From Microvirga pakistanensis (GTDB lineage Bacteria; Pseudomonadota; Alphaproteobacteria; Rhizobiales; Beijerinckiaceae): a stretch of DNA of 64,000 nucleotides. The DNA lies in contig NZ_SPJX01000673.1 of the NCBI RefSeq assembly GCF_004458765.1, positions 1 through 64,000 of the forward strand. Reading direction: 5' to 3'. Below the pieces are notes generated by a model, which worked only from the letters and a program-made list of their open reading frames with translations, had not been told where the DNA came from and ran no database searches. Positions 61,766-64,000 of this stretch are shown piece after piece (positions within the stretch are counted from its first letter, which is position 1; each line of letters begins with the position of its first letter). The position numbers were made by a program, and so were the translations under genes.

Positions 61766-63367
61766 TCACAGGTCGAGGGTGAGGTGATCGGTAAGGGCTC
61801 GGGAGACGCAGGTGCACATCAGGCCTGCACGGGTCCGCTCAGCATCGGAGAGGGCGCTGTCCCGATGATCCGGTACGCCGTCGAGAACCTTCGTGGCGCA
61901 GGTGCCGCACGTCCCGGCGCGGCAATCGTGGAGGGGATCGACCCCGGCCGCGATGAGAGCGTCAAGGATGGTCTGGCCGGGTGCGACGCTGACGGTCGCG
62001 TCGGACCGGGCGAGGCGCACCTCGATCGGCCGATCTCCCGCGCGTGTTGCATTGGCTGCGAACCTTTCGGATCGGGTGCGCTCGGCTCCAATCTCCCTTG
62101 CGAGCGCCCGCTCATGCACAGCCTCGATCAGAGAGGAGGGCCCACAGACATAGAAGACGGCCTCCCGCGGTGCGTCCGCCAGGATCCTGTCGATGGACAG
62201 CCGGGAGGCCTCCCCGTCCCGACTGAAGTAGGTCCGCAGGTGGTTGCCGATCCGGGCCTCAAGGTCTTGGCGCAGTGCCATCTCGACTGGGGTCCGGGCG
62301 GCGTAGTGAAGCTCGAAGGGGCGTCTGGATGACAGCAGGGCCAACGCCATCGCGCGGATCGGCGTGATTCCGATCCCGCCTGCGACGAGCACGCTTGGTC
62401 TGTCGTCCTCGTGCAACTCGAACAGGTTTCGGGGAAGGCCGCAGCGTAGAACAGTCCCGAGCCCATAGTCCCGGTGGACAGCCACCGAGCCGCCGCTGCC
62501 CGAGTCCTCGCGCAGCACCGCGATCTCGTAGACGTGACGGTCCGCCGGATCGCCCATGAGAGAGTAGCTGCGGGTCTGCTCGCGCCCATCGGCCAGGCGG
62601 ACGGGCACGGTCAGATGCGCACCCGGGGTCCAGGATGGCAAGGGAGAGCCACCGGGGGAACGCAATTCATAGGCCCTGATGCGGGGCGTCAGTTGGCGTA
62701 CGCCGGTAATGACCAGTTCAAGCGGTCCGGTGCCGAGCGCCTGCACGTATGTCCTTGCCGCTGCCCGCAGGGCCTCTTTTTCCTCGGTGATACGGGCGAG
62801 TTGCTGCCGCAGTGGTGCCACGAGTTCGGCGATCTCCTCCTCTGTAAAGCGGGGCGTGATGTGCTGCGGGCAGTTCCAATCGAAGGCCTTGATCGTCATC
62901 ACGATGGCCCGCTCGACCCGCGCGCGGTAGGTCGGGATTTCGAGCCGCGCCAGGAGTTCGGGATCCTCGTCCTGGTGCACGATGCGCGCGCGACCCCAGA
63001 TCTTGAGGCGACGCCGGTTCGGATAGTCCATTAGGATAAGTGCGACGCGGCCGTCCGCGGCGATGTTGCCCGCGCTGATGTACTGGACGTTGCCGCGGAA
63101 GTCGGCATAGCCGATCGTGCGCTCGTCGAGCACCTTGAGGAAGCCCTTCGGGCCGCCGCGGAACTGAACGTACGGCCATCCGGTCTCACTCACGCTGGCC
63201 TGATAGAAGCCGTCGTGTGCCGCGATGAACTCGGCCTCGCGGTCTGTGAGGATATCGCGGCGCTCCTCGGCATGCTCGAAGCCTTCGTTCGCGGCGCGGC
63301 TGCCGTAGCGCGCCTGGGCCGCCTTGACGCTGGGGGTGAACGTGATCTCTGCGAAAGCCCGGACCAT
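61766..63367 (-). CDS. Fusion of PNPOx-like flavin domain, ferredoxin-NADP reductase-like domain and 2Fe-2S ferredoxin
   Basis: The 533-residue protein has three parts. Residues 1-190 are a pyridoxamine-phosphate-oxidase-like split barrel (DILTDREAEFIAAHDGFYQA, GWPYVQFRGGPKGFLKVLDE, GRVALILMDYPNRRRLKIWG). Residues about 215-430 are a phthalate-dioxygenase-reductase-type module with flavin-binding RSYSLMGDP and NAD-binding VLVAGGIGITPIRAMALAL. The C-terminus is a plant-type [2Fe-2S] ferredoxin with CRAGTCGTCATKVLDG and the distant Cys in GLMCTCVSRA. It can move electrons from NAD(P)H through FMN and the cluster to an acceptor. It precedes the HPP gene by 19 bp. Confidence 0.9.
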   Translation of the reverse strand: MVRAFAEITFTPSVKAAQARYGSRAANEGFEHAEERRDILTDREAEFIAAHDGFYQASVSETGWPYVQFRGGPKGFLKVLDERTIGYADFRGNVQYISAGNIAADGRVALILMDYPNRRRLKIWGRARIVHQDEDPELLARLEIPTYRARVERAIVMTIKAFDWNCPQHITPRFTEEEIAELVAPLRQQLARITEEKEALRAAARTYVQALGTGPLELVITGVRQLTPRIRAYELRSPGGSPLPSWTPGAHLTVPVRLADGREQTRSYSLMGDPADRHVYEIAVLREDSGSGGSVAVHRDYGLGTVLRCGLPRNLFELHEDDRPSVLVAGGIGITPIRAMALALLSSRRPFELHYAARTPVEMALRQDLEARIGNHLRTYFSRDGEASRLSIDRILADAPREAVFYVCGPSSLIEAVHERALAREIGAERTRSERFAANATRAGDRPIEVRLARSDATVSVAPGQTILDALIAAGVDPLHDCRAGTCGTCATKVLDGVPDHRDSALSDAERTRAGLMCTCVSRALTDHLTLDL

Positions 63368-63427
63368 GGCTCACGTGCTCCGTGGATGGAAGGGAGGACG
63401 GGCGAAGAGCGGAAGGCTTGCCGCCCC

Positions 63428-63862
63428 TCACCCATAGGCCAAAAGGGCCGAGTCCTGCGGCGTGTACGTGAACTCGATCCTGTTGCCGCCCGGCTCCCGG
63501 ATCATGCAGTGGATCTTGGGGCCGGCGCCGTTCCGCTCCGGCGCGAACTCGACCCCGGCTCCTGACCATTTGGTCACGCGCCCGTGGATGGCCAGAAGCG
63601 TCGCCAGATCCGCGACGCGGAAGGCAAGGTGATGAAGACCGACGTTCCAATGTCGATCGAAGGACACATGGTTTTCTGGGGCCTTGACCTGCCACAGGGT
63701 CACCCGCGTGACGCCGTCGGTGACAAAGGCCGCAGGATAGACGGGGTTTTCCCCGAGCGGGGTCCAGCCGAGGCAGTCCGTGAAGAACGCCCGGGTCGCG
63801 GCGAGGTCAGGGACCGTCAAGCCGACATGGTCGACACCTGACGTCAGGGCAGGGTTCGTCAT
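63428..63862 (-). CDS. VOC-family (glyoxalase/dioxygenase-fold) protein
   Basis: The 144-residue protein has two beta-alpha-beta-beta-beta modules: VDHVGLTVPDLAATRAFFTD with LGWTPLG in the first and NVGLHHLAFRVADLATLLAI with IREPGGNRIEFTY in the second. The candidate metal ligands are His in VDHVG, His in LHHLAF and Glu in NRIEF, the usual VOC positions. Reaction unknown. It lies 60 bp upstream of the PNPOx fusion gene in the same direction. Confidence 0.88.
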   Translation of the reverse strand: MTNPALTSGVDHVGLTVPDLAATRAFFTDCLGWTPLGENPVYPAAFVTDGVTRVTLWQVKAPENHVSFDRHWNVGLHHLAFRVADLATLLAIHGRVTKWSGAGVEFAPERNGAGPKIHCMIREPGGNRIEFTYTPQDSALLAYG

Positions 63863-63893
63863 AGCGCAACTCCAAAGGAAGGGAGGAAAGGGG

Positions 63894-63924
63894 CGGATGC
63901 TCCGGGAGGTCGTCGGAGCATCCG
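63894..63924. repeat. Perfect inverted repeat between minus-strand genes
   Basis: CGGATGCTCCG at 63894-63904 pairs with CGGAGCATCCG at 63914-63924 across a 9-base loop. It lies 12 bases beyond the stop of the rightmost gene and 31 bases before the VOC gene. With no T run it may be a processing or stabilising hairpin. Confidence 0.6.
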
Positions 63925-63936
63925 CTGGTCGGGCGA

Positions 63937-64000
63937 TCAGGCCGCCTGCTTGAGCGCGACTTTCGGAAAGTCGATCTCGACCCGGCTTGCCTTGCCCAGG
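63937..64000 (-). CDS. 3' end of a gene that continues beyond the window
   Basis: The minus strand from the window edge encodes LGKASRVEIDFPKVALKQAA followed by a TGA at 63939-63937. The codon use fits neighbouring genes and a hairpin follows. Too little is present to name the family. Confidence 0.6.
   Translation of the reverse strand, partial: LGKASRVEIDFPKVALKQAA

Overview
The window looks like chromosome (or large replicon) of a high-GC alphaproteobacterium, most probably a Hyphomicrobiales member close to Methylobacteriaceae such as Microvirga. This is inferred from the families present (tripartite tricarboxylate carriers, DUF1127, DUF2934, a FixJ-like regulator with a MASE4 kinase, XRE-cupin regulators, many IS6-family remnants) and not from any marker gene; no rRNA, tRNA, replication origin, CRISPR array or prophage is visible. 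The general picture is a nutrient-scavenging accessory region assembled from transporter-plus-catabolism cassettes and scarred by IS6-family insertion.

Left part (1-12.2 kb): gene debris (a peptide ABC permease fragment fused to the tail of ahpC, followed by an intact ahpD), an IS6 element (1801-2613), then an 8.8-kb segment bounded on its other side by a second, different IS6 element (11380-12185). That segment has a truncated acetyltransferase, a leftward regulator/FAD-oxidase/2-hydroxyacid-dehydrogenase operon and a divergent rightward peptide-type ABC transporter in gsiABCD order. Next (12.2-21 kb) come a TerC-family membrane protein and a GntR-controlled sugar-acid cassette: TctC-TctB-TctA uptake, IlvD/Edd-type dehydratase, RraA-family protein and HpaI-type aldolase, which together suggest uptake of an aldonic acid, dehydration to a 2-keto-3-deoxy acid and aldol cleavage.

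Middle (21-38 kb): a Crp-like regulator, a DUF2934 protein, a type II NADH dehydrogenase-like protein, nested IS6 relics (24526-25135), a Liv-type ABC transporter with a Tat-exported binding protein in an operon with an N-carbamoyl-amino-acid/allantoate-type amidohydrolase, an M81 (microcystinase-type) peptidase and a FadR-type repressor; then an Lrp regulator with dadA, and a PuuR-like regulator divergent from an omega-amino-acid:pyruvate aminotransferase. A 51-codon DUF1127 gene follows on the minus strand.

38.7-42.8 kb holds the most unusual element: two adjacent, co-directional genes of visibly lower GC, encoding an 813-residue phospholipase-D-fold protein with two HxK half-sites and a C-terminal zinc ribbon, and a 540-residue partner of unknown family. 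The arrangement resembles a two-component nuclease/defence module, but that is inference. It is followed by a 143-bp IS6-like mini-element that has cut off the end of an MFS transporter gene.

Right part (43-64 kb): a leftward cluster of hydrolases and exporters (two alpha/beta hydrolases, one broken by a single nonsense codon; MFS fused to a monooxygenase-like domain; DoxX; Tat-exported YtcJ-like amidohydrolase; XapX; isochorismatase-type hydrolase), a MASE4 histidine kinase/FixJ pair with an extra receiver protein, a second phosphorelay operon (hybrid kinase, lone receiver, receiver-adenylate cyclase carrying two HisKA-like segments but no ATPase), then a small Tyr-rich secreted protein, an HPP membrane protein, a PNPOx/ferredoxin-reductase/2Fe-2S fusion and a VOC protein. 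Coordinates and starts were worked out by reading; no database search was possible.
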